DNA of 64,000 bases from Streptomyces sp. H39-S7 (GTDB lineage: Bacteria > Actinomycetota > Actinomycetes > Streptomycetales > Streptomycetaceae), in assembly GCF_027158205.1 (NCBI RefSeq), contig NZ_JAPVLU010000001.1, forward strand, positions 1 through 64,000, in the 5' to 3' direction. Shown piece by piece: positions 32,770 through 41,968 of this stretch. Position 1 is the stretch's first letter. Each line of letters begins with the position of its first letter. The position numbers and the translations under genes were made by a program. The notes beneath the pieces were generated by a model. It was given only the letters and a program-made list of their open reading frames with translations. It was not told where the DNA came from and ran no database searches.

Positions 32770-32805
32770 GGCGGCGGGCGGCACCAAAAGGTGCCGCCCG
32801 CCGCC
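32770..32805 (-). terminator. Terminator of hppA
   Basis: Perfect 16-bp stem GGCGGCGGGCGGCACC (32770-32785) with its complement at 32790-32805 and an AAAA loop, about 70 bp after the hppA stop. Confidence 0.85.
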
Positions 32806-32874
32806 GTTCTGACGTGACGTCGGTCCGGATCAGGGAGTCCGGATCAGGTGCCCGGATCCGTGGGTCCGGGCCGG

Positions 32875-35271
32875 TTAGGAGACCGACGCCGGATCGGCCG
32901 AGCGTTCCGGCGTCGAGGCGTTGTTGCCGTCCTCCATCGCGATGCCACGCCGCTTGGAGTTGTAGACCGCGCCGACGATGATGGCGATCGAGACCACCGC
33001 GACCGTGATGCGGACCGCGAGGTTCGCGTCGTCGCCGTACGAGAACTTCACCACCGCCGGGGCGATCAGCAGTGCCACCAGGTTCATCACCTTGAGCAGC
33101 GGGTTGATCGCCGGGCCGGCGGTGTCCTTGAACGGGTCGCCGACCGTGTCACCGATGACGGTCGCGGCGTGGGCCTCGCTGCCCTTGCCACCGTGGTTAC
33201 CGTCCTCGACCAGCTTCTTGGCGTTGTCCCAGGCACCACCGGAGTTGGCCAGGAACACCGCCATCAGGGTGCCGGTGCCGATCGCGCCGGCCAGGTACGA
33301 GGCGAGCGATCCGACACCGAGGGAGAAGCCGACCGCGATGGGTGCGAGGACGGCGAGCAGGCCGGGGGTGGTCAGCTCGCGCAGCGCGTCCTTGGTGCAG
33401 ATGTCGACGACTTTCCCGTACTCCGGCAGTTCGGTGCCGTCCATGATCCCTGGGTGCTCGCGGAACTGCCGCCGCACCTCGTAGACGACCGAGCCCGCGG
33501 AGCGCGAGACGGCGTTGATGGCGAGGCCGGAGAAGAGGAACACGACGGCCGCGCCGAGCAGCAGCCCGAAGAGGTTGTTCGGCTGCGAGATGTCGAGGCT
33601 GAGCCATCGCAGGTCCGACGGGGAGATGTGGGCTCCCGCGACCGCGGTGTCGATCGCCTCCTTGAACGCGCCGAAGAGCGCGGTGGCCGCGAGCACCGCC
33701 GTGGCGATGGCGATGCCCTTGGTGATGGCCTTGGTGGTGTTGCCGACCGCGTCCAGGTCGGTGAGCACCTGGGCACCCTCGCCGTGCACGTCCCCGGACA
33801 TTTCGGCGATGCCCTGGGCGTTGTCGGAGACCGGGCCGAAGGTGTCCATGGCCACGATCACGCCGACGGTGGTGAGCAGGCCGGTGCCCGCCAGGGCGAC
33901 GGCGAACAGCGCGAGCCACACCGAGGTGCCGCCGAGCAGGAACGCCCCGTAGACCGACAGCCCGATCAGCACCGCCGAGTAGACCGCCGACTCCAGGCCG
34001 ATGGCGATGCCGGCCAGGACGACGGTGGCCGCGCCGGTCAGCGAGGACTTGCCGATGTCCTGGACGGGACGCCGGCTGGTCTCGGTGAAGTAGCCGGTGA
34101 GCTGCTGGATGAGCGCGGCGAGGACGATGCCGATGGCGACCGCGACGAGCGCGAGGACGCGCGGGTCGCCCGGGTGGGCGGCGATGTCGGCCGGGACGCC
34201 CTTCAGCTCGGCGTAGGTGGCCGGCAGATAGAGGTAGACCGCCACGGCGACGAGCACCATGGAGATGACGGCGGAGATGAAGAAGCCGCGGTTGATGGCG
34301 GTCATCCCGCTGCGGTCGGAGCGGCGCGGCGCGACCGCGAAGATGCCGACCATCGCGGTGAGCACGCCGATCGCGGGGATCAGCAGCGGGAAGGCCAGTC
34401 CGGCGTCGCCGAACGTCACTTTGCCCAGGATGAGTGCGGCCACCAGGGTGACGGCGTAGGACTCGAAGAGGTCGGCGGCCATTCCGGCGCAGTCACCGAC
34501 GTTGTCGCCCACGTTGTCCGCGATGGTCGCGGCGTTGCGCGGGTCGTCCTCGGGGATGCCCTTCTCGACCTTGCCGACCAGGTCGGCGCCCACGTCGGCG
34601 GCCTTGGTGAAGATGCCGCCGCCGACACGCATGAACATCGCGAGCAGGGCCGCGCCGAATCCGAAGCCCTCCAGCACCTTGGGCGCGTCGGCCTTGTAGA
34701 CGAGCACGACGACCGAGGCGCCCAGCAGGCCGAGGCCCACCGTGAACATGCCGACCACACCACCGGTGCGGAAAGCGATCTTCATCGCGCGGTGCGAGAC
34801 ATCGGTCAGATCCGCTTTCGGCTCACCGGGCGCGGGCGTGGCCGCCCGGGCGGCCGCGGCCACGCGCACATTGGCGCGCACCGCCAGCCACATGCCGACA
34901 TAGCCGGTGACCGCCGAGAATACGGCGCCCACGAGAAAGAACACCGAACGGCCGATTCGCTGCGAGGTGTTGTCCGAAGGCAGCAGCATGAGCAGGAAGA
35001 ACGCCGCTACGGCGAAGATCCCCAAAGTGCGGAACTGCCGGGCGAGATAGGCGTTCGCGCCTTCCTGCACGGCAGCCGCGATGCGCTTCATGCTGTCGGT
35101 GCCCTCGTCCGCCGAGAGCACTTGACGTACCAGCACTCCGGCGAGCGCCAGTGCCGCCAGTGCGACCACCACGATGATCAGTACGAGATTCCGGTTGCCG
35201 TCGGTCAGTACCGGCCCGGCGGCCAGTGCCTGAGCGATGTCGTGCGTGTGAGGGGTAAGTGGCCCCGCCAT
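32875..35271 (-). CDS. hppA: Membrane-bound proton-pumping pyrophosphatase
   Basis: 798 residues with about 16 membrane helices. It hydrolyses cytoplasmic pyrophosphate and pumps protons. The substrate site is evident in GADLVGKVEKGIPEDDPRN and DNVGDNVGDCAGMAADLFE, and a second Asp-rich site in the C-terminal part (SGGAWDNAKKLVEDG, then TVIGDTVGDPFKDTAGP). The ATG at 35271 has AAGGAGG four bases upstream. The K/A residue that decides potassium dependence lies in the SKAGAP... region and was not resolved here. It follows the anti-sigma and bldG genes with a 483-bp gap. Confidence 0.95.
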   Translation of the reverse strand: MAGPLTPHTHDIAQALAAGPVLTDGNRNLVLIIVVVALAALALAGVLVRQVLSADEGTDSMKRIAAAVQEGANAYLARQFRTLGIFAVAAFFLLMLLPSDNTSQRIGRSVFFLVGAVFSAVTGYVGMWLAVRANVRVAAAARAATPAPGEPKADLTDVSHRAMKIAFRTGGVVGMFTVGLGLLGASVVVLVYKADAPKVLEGFGFGAALLAMFMRVGGGIFTKAADVGADLVGKVEKGIPEDDPRNAATIADNVGDNVGDCAGMAADLFESYAVTLVAALILGKVTFGDAGLAFPLLIPAIGVLTAMVGIFAVAPRRSDRSGMTAINRGFFISAVISMVLVAVAVYLYLPATYAELKGVPADIAAHPGDPRVLALVAVAIGIVLAALIQQLTGYFTETSRRPVQDIGKSSLTGAATVVLAGIAIGLESAVYSAVLIGLSVYGAFLLGGTSVWLALFAVALAGTGLLTTVGVIVAMDTFGPVSDNAQGIAEMSGDVHGEGAQVLTDLDAVGNTTKAITKGIAIATAVLAATALFGAFKEAIDTAVAGAHISPSDLRWLSLDISQPNNLFGLLLGAAVVFLFSGLAINAVSRSAGSVVYEVRRQFREHPGIMDGTELPEYGKVVDICTKDALRELTTPGLLAVLAPIAVGFSLGVGSLASYLAGAIGTGTLMAVFLANSGGAWDNAKKLVEDGNHGGKGSEAHAATVIGDTVGDPFKDTAGPAINPLLKVMNLVALLIAPAVVKFSYGDDANLAVRITVAVVSIAIIVGAVYNSKRRGIAMEDGNNASTPERSADPASVS

Positions 35272-35754
35272 TCGTCCTCCTTGACGTTTGGCGCATGGGC
35301 GCGCGGCTCCTGCGACTCCCACAGCCGCGACGCTCAGCGAGCTGAGCAAAGATGGACGGATTGTAGGGAGCGGGACTAGATCAAAACAGTGCGCGGGATC
35401 AGAATTCGCCTGTGTCGAGGAAGCCGGAATTCCCCACCGGCGCGTAAACCACCGAATGCGGTGAACAATCGGGCGCGGGGGAGGCGGCGCGGGGGGCACG
35501 GAGGCGACGCGGCAGGACGCGAGGACGGCGTCGGGGCAGCGCGACGGGCGTGCGTGGCGGGCGTGCGTGGCGGCCCACCGGGCGCCGGGGCGCGGGGCGG
35601 CCGTTTCACCCGCCGCGGTTGGGCTGTTCGGGTGAGGCGCGACGGGCAGTCATCGCGGAACGCACCCGGGCGTGTCGAGGCGCTTCGGGACGCGTGGGTT
35701 CCTGAGCCGGGGCATGCGGAGGCTCGGGGTGGGTCCTGAGGAGCGGTGCGTGTC
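35272..35754. other. hppA upstream region
   Basis: About 480 bp without a gene. On the minus strand a TACAAT box (35365-35360) lies about 95 bp before the hppA start, with a weak ACTGTT upstream of it. The part near 35440-35700 is GC-rich and featureless. Confidence 0.4.
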
Positions 35755-36186
35755 CTAGGGGAGCACGGCAACAGGTGCCGTCGGCCAGCTCATGCGGATG
35801 ATCCCGCCGTGCTCGCCCACGGTGACCTCGACATCGTCGACCAGGCCGCTGATGACGGCCAGGCCCATCTCGCCCTCTTCGTCGGACTCGTCGGCGCCGG
35901 ACCCCCGGGCCGACGGGACGGAGCCCGCCGGCGAGCCCGGTGACTCGTCGCCGACCTCGATGGAGAACTTCTTCTCCTCCTCGGTCAGCAGGACCCGCAC
36001 GGGCCGGTCCACGCCGTTGCTCAGGTGCAGGCCGACAGCTCGACTGCACGCCTCGCCCACGGCAAGCCGCACCTCGTCAAGGACTGCCTCGTCCACCCCC
36101 GCCCGGCGCGCTACCGCAGCCGCTACGAGCCGTGCGGTACGCACGTGCTCGGGCTGAGCGCTGAAGAGCAGTTCTACGGTGGGCAT
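35755..36186 (-). CDS. Anti-sigma factor kinase-like protein of the bldG locus
   Basis: About 143 residues of the HATPase/RsbW type: VRTARLVAAAVARRAGVDEA, then the N-box-like VRLAVGEACSRAVGLHLSNG and the G-box MGLAVISGLVDDVEVTV. A Ser/Gly/Asp-rich insert separates the two boxes. The protein is encoded directly after bldG, and in S. coelicolor the equivalent product is the cognate anti-sigma factor of BldG. The ATG at 36186 is chosen to match the domain start; the frame is open to 36219. Cotranscription with bldG is expected. Confidence 0.88.
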   Translation of the reverse strand: MPTVELLFSAQPEHVRTARLVAAAVARRAGVDEAVLDEVRLAVGEACSRAVGLHLSNGVDRPVRVLLTEEEKKFSIEVGDESPGSPAGSVPSARGSGADESDEEGEMGLAVISGLVDDVEVTVGEHGGIIRMSWPTAPVAVLP

Positions 36187-36274
36187 GGCCTCCCCCTCGC
36201 TCCTATGGGTGGGCATCACAGGGGACCGGGCGACGAAACCGCCCGGTACCCCCGTCCTGCGACGATCGGGATGA

Positions 36275-36616
36275 TCAGTCGTTCGCCGCGACAGCCTCGT
36301 CGACCGAGGTGTGGATCGGGAACACCTTGGTCAGGCCGGTAATCCGGAAAATCTTAAGAATGCGCTCCTGGTTGCACACCAGGCGCAGCGAGCCTTCGTG
36401 CGCCCGCACCCGCTTGAGACCGCCGACCAGCACACCCAGACCGGTGGAGTCGAGGAAATCGACTCCCTCCATGTCCACAACCAGGTGATAACTGCCGTCG
36501 TTCACCAGCTCTACCAGCTGCTCACGCAGCTTGGGCGCGGTGTACACATCAATCTCGCCGCCGACCTCGACGACCGTACGGTCGCCAACGGTTCGAGTCG
36601 ACAGGGACAGGTCCAC
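36275..36616 (-). CDS. bldG: Anti-sigma factor antagonist BldG
   Basis: 113 residues, a single STAS domain: [56 protein letters not shown]. The phospho-acceptor is the Ser of DSTG. Length and sequence match BldG, which is required for aerial mycelium and antibiotic formation in S. coelicolor and binds anti-sigma factors in partner switching. The GTG at 36616 follows GGAGG by four bases. Two STAS proteins in element 1 are paralogues that could compete for the same partners. Confidence 0.95.
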   Translation of the reverse strand: MDLSLSTRTVGDRTVVEVGGEIDVYTAPKLREQLVELVNDGSYHLVVDMEGVDFLDSTGLGVLVGGLKRVRAHEGSLRLVCNQERILKIFRITGLTKVFPIHTSVDEAVAAND

Positions 36617-36773
36617 GGATCCTCCAGCACCTTGCATCGAGCGGCGTCGCCCCCGGGAACCTCCCCGTCGAAGGGGAGGGTACGGATCGGCAGCCGCGAT
36701 GGCATTCAATCACTTCACAGCGGGCCAGCACGACGCCTTCCTGCGATTGTCCGTCATGCCGGTGACACACTGA

Positions 36774-39257
36774 GTGTCGATGGCTAAGGATCAACTTCCG
36801 CAGTCGGCGCATGGCCGCCCGTCCCCCCGCACCGTTCTCGAGCGGCTCGCCACGGGGGCAGGCCGAGCCGCACGCATCACCCATACGGAGCACTTGCCCC
36901 CGCGGGTGGGTCGCCATGCCGATTGGCCTGATCAGATCCGTCCGGAGGTGCTGAACGCCATCCGGACGGCCGGTATCGACCGCCCCTGGGAGCACCAGGC
37001 GGTCACCGCGGGCCACGCGATGCGCGGCCAATCGGTGGTCGTCGCCACCGGAACCGCCTCCGGCAAGTCCCTCGCCTACCTCGCCCCGGTCCTCAGCGCC
37101 CTCCTGGACGGCTCGGAGGCTCCGAACGGCCGTGGGGCCACCGCGCTCTATCTGGCGCCCACCAAGGCCCTCGCAGCGGATCAGCGGCGAGCGGTCGCCG
37201 CACTCGCCCGACCCCTCGGTTCGGCGATCCGTCCCGCGCTGTACGACGGCGATACTCCGTTCGAGGAACGCGAGTGGGTCCGCCAGTACGCCACGTACGT
37301 CCTCACCAACCCCGACATGCTGCACCGCGGCATCCTCCCCGCCCACGCGCGCTGGGCCTCGTACCTGCGCCGGCTGCGCTACGTCGTCATCGACGAGTGC
37401 CACACCTACCGGGGTGTCTTCGGCTCGCACGTCGCCCAGGTGCTGCGGCGGCTGCGCCGGCTGTGCGCCCACTACGGCGCCGATCCGGTCTTCGTGCTCG
37501 CCTCGGCCACCGCCGCCGATCCCGCGGCCGCCGCCGGCCGTCTGACCGGCGTCCAGGTCGTGGAGGTCACCGACGATGCCTCCCCGCGCGGCGAACTGGC
37601 CTTCGCCCTCTGGGAACCGCCGCTGACCGAGATGAGCGGCGAGCACGGCGCGCCCGTCCGCCGCACCGCCACCGCCGAGTGCGCCGACCTCCTCACCGAC
37701 CTCGTCGTCCAGGGCACCCGCACTGTCGCCTTCGTCCGCTCCCGGCGTGCCGCCGAGCTGATCGCCCTGATCGCCCAGGAGAAGCTGGCCGCCGTCGACC
37801 CCTCGCTGCCCTCGCGGGTCGCCGCCTACCGCGGCGGCTACCTCCCCGAGGAGCGCCGCGCCCTCGAACGCGACCTGCACTCGGGCCGGCTCCTCGGTCT
37901 GGCCTCCACCACCGCCCTGGAGCTGGGTGTCGACGTCTCCGGACTCGACGCCGTCCTGCTGGCCGGCTATCCCGGCACCCGCGCCTCGATGTGGCAGCAG
38001 GCGGGCCGCGCCGGGCGCGCCGGGCAGGGCGCCCTCGCCATCCTCGTGGGCCGCGACGACCCGCTCGACACCTATCTCGTCCACCACCCCGAAGCGATCT
38101 TCCAGCGCCCGGTGGAGTCCACGGTGCTGGACCCCGACAACCCCTACGTCCTCGCCCCCCATCTGTGCGCGGCCGCCGCCGAACTCCCTCTCACCGACGA
38201 CGATCTGACGCTCTTCGGCCCCGAGACCGCCGCTCTCCTCCCGCAACTGGAACGCCGCGGCCTGCTGCGGCGCCGGTCCGGCGGCTACTTCTGGACCCGC
38301 CGGGAGCGCGCCGCCGATCTCACCGACATCCGGGGCGCCGGCGGCAAGGCCGTCCAGGTCGTCGAGTCCGCCACCGGGCGGCTGCTCGGCACCGTCGACG
38401 ACGCCTCCGCCCACGCCTCGGTCCACGACGGCGCGGTCCATCTCCACCAGGGCCGGACGTATCTGGTCGAGCGCCTGGACCTCGAGGACGCGGTGGCCCT
38501 GGTCGGGGAGGCCGACCCCGACTACTCGACCACGGCCCGGGAGAACACCTCCGTCTCCGTCCTCTCCACCGACCTGGAGGAGTCCTGGGGAGCGGCCCGC
38601 GTCCACTTCGGATCGGTCGAGGTCACCCATCAGGTCGTCTCCTTCCTGCGCCGTCGGCTGATCACCGGTCAAGTGCTCGGCGAGACCAAACTCGACCTCC
38701 CGCCGCGCTCGCTGCGCACCCGCGCGGTGTGGTGGACCGTCACCGACGACCAGTTGGAAGCCGCCCGGATCCACCCCGAGGAACTGCCCGGCGCCCTGCA
38801 CGCCGCGGAACACGCCTCCATCGGCCTCCTCCCGCTCTTCGCCACCTGCGACCGCTGGGACATCGGCGGCGTCTCGATCCCGCTGCACGCCGACACCGGT
38901 CTGCCCACCGTCTTCGTCTACGACGGCCACCCGGGCGGTGCGGGCTTCGCCGAGCGCGCGTTCCACACGGCCCGCGGCTGGCTCACCGCCACCCGGGAGG
39001 CCATCGCCTCCTGCGAGTGCGAGTTCGGCTGTCCCTCCTGCGTCCAGTCCCCCAAATGCGGCAACGGCAACGAGCCGTTGGACAAACGGGCCGCCGTCCG
39101 TCTCCTGGACTGCCTGCTGGCCCGCGAGACGGATCCCGGAGCGGGTGCCGGCTCAGCCCTCGATGCAAGTGCCGACTCAGGTGCCGACTCAGATGCCGGT
39201 CCGCGGGTCGACCCGCGTACGGCGCCGGAAGCCGGCCCGGTCCCGCCCGGAGGGTGA
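36774..39257 (+). CDS. DEAD/DEAH helicase with DUF1998 zinc domain
   Basis: About 827 residues. Helicase core: GQSVVVATGTASGKS (Walker A), YLAPTKALAADQRRA, VIDECHTYRGVFGSH (DECH box), VLASATAAD (motif III), then the second RecA domain with TTALELGVDVSGLDAVLLAG and QQAGRAGRAGQG (motif VI). The C-terminal MZB/DUF1998 region has four Cys in CECEFGCPSCVQSPKCGNGN. It resembles Hrq1/YprA helicases involved in DNA repair. The GTG at 36774 or ATG at 36780 is the start. The frame is also open before it (reading MAFNHF and on) up to a TGA directly before the start; see the finding. The 3' end overlaps a convergent gene by 340 bp. Confidence 0.88.
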   Translation: MSMAKDQLPQSAHGRPSPRTVLERLATGAGRAARITHTEHLPPRVGRHADWPDQIRPEVLNAIRTAGIDRPWEHQAVTAGHAMRGQSVVVATGTASGKSLAYLAPVLSALLDGSEAPNGRGATALYLAPTKALAADQRRAVAALARPLGSAIRPALYDGDTPFEEREWVRQYATYVLTNPDMLHRGILPAHARWASYLRRLRYVVIDECHTYRGVFGSHVAQVLRRLRRLCAHYGADPVFVLASATAADPAAAAGRLTGVQVVEVTDDASPRGELAFALWEPPLTEMSGEHGAPVRRTATAECADLLTDLVVQGTRTVAFVRSRRAAELIALIAQEKLAAVDPSLPSRVAAYRGGYLPEERRALERDLHSGRLLGLASTTALELGVDVSGLDAVLLAGYPGTRASMWQQAGRAGRAGQGALAILVGRDDPLDTYLVHHPEAIFQRPVESTVLDPDNPYVLAPHLCAAAAELPLTDDDLTLFGPETAALLPQLERRGLLRRRSGGYFWTRRERAADLTDIRGAGGKAVQVVESATGRLLGTVDDASAHASVHDGAVHLHQGRTYLVERLDLEDAVALVGEADPDYSTTARENTSVSVLSTDLEESWGAARVHFGSVEVTHQVVSFLRRRLITGQVLGETKLDLPPRSLRTRAVWWTVTDDQLEAARIHPEELPGALHAAEHASIGLLPLFATCDRWDIGGVSIPLHADTGLPTVFVYDGHPGGAGFAERAFHTARGWLTATREAIASCECEFGCPSCVQSPKCGNGNEPLDKRAAVRLLDCLLARETDPGAGAGSALDASADSGADSDAGPRVDPRTAPEAGPVPPGG

Positions 39258-39601
39258 GGCGTCGGGCCCGGGGAGGCGGGGCCGGCGCGGGAGCGGACCC
39301 GTGCCGGGCCGACGGCGGCGGTGACGTCCGCGATCCCGCCCGTCACCGTGCACCGGACGAGCCGGGCGCCCTGGGCCGCCGCCGTCCGGGCAGCCCGCGC
39401 GCAGGCGGCCGCCGGGCCGTCCATGGCGTGGTCGGCCGCGGCCAGAGCCGCGAGATCCGCCGCGCCGCCCGCCCGGTGGCGGGCGGTGATCGCCTGGCCC
39501 ATGGCCAGGACCGCGGCGAACGCCAGGCACAGCACCCCTATGAGCAGCGCGGCCCAGATCGTCGCCGAGCCCCGGTCCCCGCCCCGCCGCCCGCCGCTCA
39601 C
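38918..39601 (-). CDS. TadE/G-like (Rv3654c-type) protein
   Basis: About 227 residues. The first 110 carry the family features: GDRGSATIWAALLIGVLCLA, a membrane helix typical of Tad minor pilins, then a helix RHRAGGAADLAALAAADHAM. Beyond residue about 115 the frame simply continues through Pro/Ser-rich sequence into the 3' end of the helicase gene on the other strand. The real functional unit is probably the first half. The GTG start overlaps the TadE-like stop by four bases, so the tad genes are translated as a unit. Confidence 0.7.
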   Translation of the reverse strand: MSGGRRGGDRGSATIWAALLIGVLCLAFAAVLAMGQAITARHRAGGAADLAALAAADHAMDGPAAACARAARTAAAQGARLVRCTVTGGIADVTAAVGPARVRSRAGPASPGPTPHPPGGTGPASGAVRGSTRGPASESAPESALASRAEPAPAPGSVSRASRQSRRRTAARLSNGSLPLPHLGDWTQEGQPNSHSQEAMASRVAVSQPRAVWNARSAKPAPPGWPS

Positions 39602-40011
39602 CGGATCGTGTCCTCGGCGAGCGCCGCCGCCTCGGCGTGCAGCGCGACCTCCAGCAGCGGTGCCCGGGCGGTGACGCGCACCCTGACCAGTTCACCGTCG
39701 CGGGCCAGTGACACCGCGGCTCCCCGCGGAGCGGCGGAGCGGGCCGCCGCCACAGCGGCGGCATCCGGCTCGGACCGGGCCGCGGCCCGTGCGCCCGCCC
39801 GCGCGGCGTCCACGCACTGGATCTGTGCCGCCACGGCCATCAGCCCGGCCAGCAGCACGGTGGTGAAGAGCACCATGACCGGTAACGCCACGGCGGCCTC
39901 CGCGGTGACGAACCCCCGCTCGCCCCACCGCGTCCTGCCGGACGGTGGCCGGGAGGGCGGTTTCGCCGGCCGTTCGGAGAGCCCTTCGGGCCGATCCTCA
40001 GAAGGACACAT
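39598..40011 (-). CDS. TadE-like pilus protein
   Basis: About 137 residues. After a basic leader it has GERGFVTAEAAVALPVMVLF, the G-x-x-T-A/V-E motif and hydrophobic helix of TadE-type pseudopilins, and a periplasmic part containing CVDAARAGARAAARSE. Such proteins form or modify the Flp/Tad pilus. It overlaps the DUF4244 gene by 14 bp upstream and the next gene by four bases downstream. Confidence 0.82.
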   Translation of the reverse strand: MCPSEDRPEGLSERPAKPPSRPPSGRTRWGERGFVTAEAAVALPVMVLFTTVLLAGLMAVAAQIQCVDAARAGARAAARSEPDAAAVAAARSAAPRGAAVSLARDGELVRVRVTARAPLLEVALHAEAAALAEDTIR

Positions 40012-40195
40012 CGAGTGCCCTCTCGATGAGGCCGCTGAGCGCGGACTTCACCGCGCCGCTGGTCACGATCTTGTAGAGCACGGCGGCGAATCCGCAGGCC
40101 GCCAGGGTGCCGACGGCGTACTCCGCCGTGGTCATTCCCGCGTCCCTGGTCGACCGAAGCCGTTCGGCCGTCGCGCGGAGCATTCGGACCATCAT
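39998..40195 (-). CDS. DUF4244 Flp pilin-like protein (65 aa)
   Basis: 65 residues: STRDAGMTTAEYAVGTLAAC, then GFAAVLYKIVTSGAVKSALS. The G-M-T-T-A-E-Y motif equals the prepilin cleavage site and glutamate of Flp pilins, and the following helix is the polymerising part. It is likely the major pilin of the tad locus. Encoded between the TadC-like and TadE-like genes. Confidence 0.85.
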   Translation of the reverse strand: MMVRMLRATAERLRSTRDAGMTTAEYAVGTLAACGFAAVLYKIVTSGAVKSALSGLIERALDVSF

Positions 40196-40247
40196 GACGT
40201 TCCCCCTTGCATCGATATGCGTTGACTGACGTTCGTGTGCCGCGGTC

Positions 40248-41045
40248 TCACGGGCCCTGGCCGGAGCCGCCGGCGAGGATCCCCGCCGTCAGCCCCATCA
40301 CCACCGGAATCACTCCGACGAGCAGGAAGGCCGGCAGAAAACACAGGCCGAGCGGGGCCGTGGCCAGCACTCCCGCGCGCCGGGCCCTGGCGAGCGCCGA
40401 ACGACCGCGTGCCGCCCGGTAGTCGGCCGCCAGGCGTGCCACCTCCTGGACCGGTGCCACTCCGGTGTGCGAGGCGCGCGCCAGGCAGCGGGCGAGCCCC
40501 TTGGCCGCGGGCAGCCGGCCGAACCGTTCCCAGCACCGCTCGGGGTCGCCGCCCAACCGGACCTCGGCGGCGACCCGTATGAGTCCGTCGCCCAACGGCC
40601 CGCCGAGGGAGCGGCCGACCGCTTCCGCCGCGTCGCTCGGCCGGGCGCCCGCCGCGAGGCAGGCGGCCAGCAGGTCGGCGCAGAGCGGCAGCTGACGCCC
40701 GGCGTCCCGATCGCGGCGGTGACCGCCGGCCGCCGCCCGTGACCGGCGTTGCCGGCGCCGCATCCCGTACGCGGCGAGCAGACCGGTCACACATCCCGCG
40801 AACCCTCCGACGAACACGGCCACGCCGAGCGCCACCGCCGCCACCGGACCCCAGGTCCGCAGCGCGGGCCCTCTGGTCCACCACGCGGCTCCGGGACTCT
40901 TGGCGACCCCCACCCCGAACAACAGCCGGAGCCTGCCGAGCGCGGCGCGTTCCCGCCGGGTCTCGATCAGCGTCACCACGACGCACAGGAGGGCGGCGCC
41001 GACCGAGACAGCTGTCCCCAGGCTGTGGACGCCATCGCCGTTCAC
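40248..41045 (-). CDS. TadC-like pilus assembly membrane protein
   Basis: About 265 residues. A type II secretion F-domain with membrane helices LGTAVSVGAALLCVVVTLIE, VAAVALGVAVFVGGFAGCVT and a C-terminal hairpin LGLCFLPAFLLVGVIPVVMG. The cytoplasmic part contains CLAAGARPSDAAEAVGRSLG, as in TadB/TadC proteins. The GTG at 41045 overlaps the TadB stop (GTGA). Confidence 0.85.
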   Translation of the reverse strand: MNGDGVHSLGTAVSVGAALLCVVVTLIETRRERAALGRLRLLFGVGVAKSPGAAWWTRGPALRTWGPVAAVALGVAVFVGGFAGCVTGLLAAYGMRRRQRRSRAAAGGHRRDRDAGRQLPLCADLLAACLAAGARPSDAAEAVGRSLGGPLGDGLIRVAAEVRLGGDPERCWERFGRLPAAKGLARCLARASHTGVAPVQEVARLAADYRAARGRSALARARRAGVLATAPLGLCFLPAFLLVGVIPVVMGLTAGILAGGSGQGP

Positions 41046-41968
41046 CAGGACTCCTCGGCGGACCGCACGATGCGTCCGGTCCAGGCGAGCCCCGCCCACT
41101 CCAGCAGGCCGCCCGCCAGCAGGCAGGCCAGCCCTGTCGGAGTGCCCAGCAGCGTCCCCACCGGATCCGCCCCCAGGCCCGCGCCCAGCACCACGCCGAA
41201 GAGCGGCAGCAGGGCCAGCATCAGCGCGGTCGAGCGGGGCCCGGCCAGTTGGGCGCGCAGATCCTCCCGCTGGTCGCGTTCGGCGCGCAGCGCGGCGGCG
41301 ATCCGGTCGAGGCCCGCCGCCAGTCCCGCGCCGCCGTCGACGGCGACCTGCCAGCAGGCGGCGACCGCCGCCAGCCCCTCGGCCCCCTCCTGGCGTGCCG
41401 CGGCCCGCAACGCCTCCGGGACGTCCCCGCCGAACCGGGCGGCTGCCAGCAGCAGCCGCGCCGCGTCCGTCAGTTCGGGGGCGTGCGGCCAGCCGTCGTC
41501 CTCGATCGCTCCCGCCAGCGCGGTGTGCGGCGGCCTCCCGGCCCGCAGATCACCGGCGACCGTGCCGCAGAGGACGCCCACCGCGGTCACGCGACACTCC
41601 ACCCCCGCCCGCCGCGCCCTTTCCCGCAGTTGGCGGCCGACCAGCGGCACAGCCGCCGCTCCGGCCAGCGCCGGCAGCACCGAATGCGCCATCAGAGCAA
41701 GGAGCAATCCACCGGGCAGACAGAGCAGTTCCCGTCCGATCCGCCACCCCAACCGCTCCCGCAGCGGTGCGAGCAGCGCCTGCCCGCGGGCGATCGGCGC
41801 GCGCCACACCCCGGGCCCCCACGTCCACGCGATGCCCGGCCGCTGCCCGCCGGCCAGCAGCACCCTGGCTCGGCGCAGAACGGCGTCCCCTCCGTACATC
41901 AGCCACCCGGCGGCTCCGGCGCAGAGCACTGCCGCCCACAGGGCCACCGGGACCGTCCCGGCCCTCAT
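41042..41968 (-). CDS. TadB-like pilus assembly membrane protein
   Basis: About 308 residues. Starts MRAGTVPVALWAAVLCAGAA, followed by a cytoplasmic T2SS-F domain (LCGTVAGDLRAGRPPHTALA, then LAAVAACWQVAVDGGAGLAA) and a C-terminal helix pair. It would form the inner-membrane platform with TadC. The ATG overlaps the stop of the tadA fragment (ATGA), showing that these genes were one operon before element 2 landed. Confidence 0.85.
   Translation of the reverse strand: MRAGTVPVALWAAVLCAGAAGWLMYGGDAVLRRARVLLAGGQRPGIAWTWGPGVWRAPIARGQALLAPLRERLGWRIGRELLCLPGGLLLALMAHSVLPALAGAAAVPLVGRQLRERARRAGVECRVTAVGVLCGTVAGDLRAGRPPHTALAGAIEDDGWPHAPELTDAARLLLAAARFGGDVPEALRAAARQEGAEGLAAVAACWQVAVDGGAGLAAGLDRIAAALRAERDQREDLRAQLAGPRSTALMLALLPLFGVVLGAGLGADPVGTLLGTPTGLACLLAGGLLEWAGLAWTGRIVRSAEESW

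Noticed and set aside
32848..35379. An 843-codon plus-strand frame opposite hppA.
   Set aside because: His/Arg/Asp/Gly low-complexity translation; mirror of the conserved pyrophosphatase.
36549..38966. An 805-codon minus-strand frame opposite the helicase.
   Set aside because: Antisense to clear helicase motifs; composition is Gly/Val/Asp rich with no fold.
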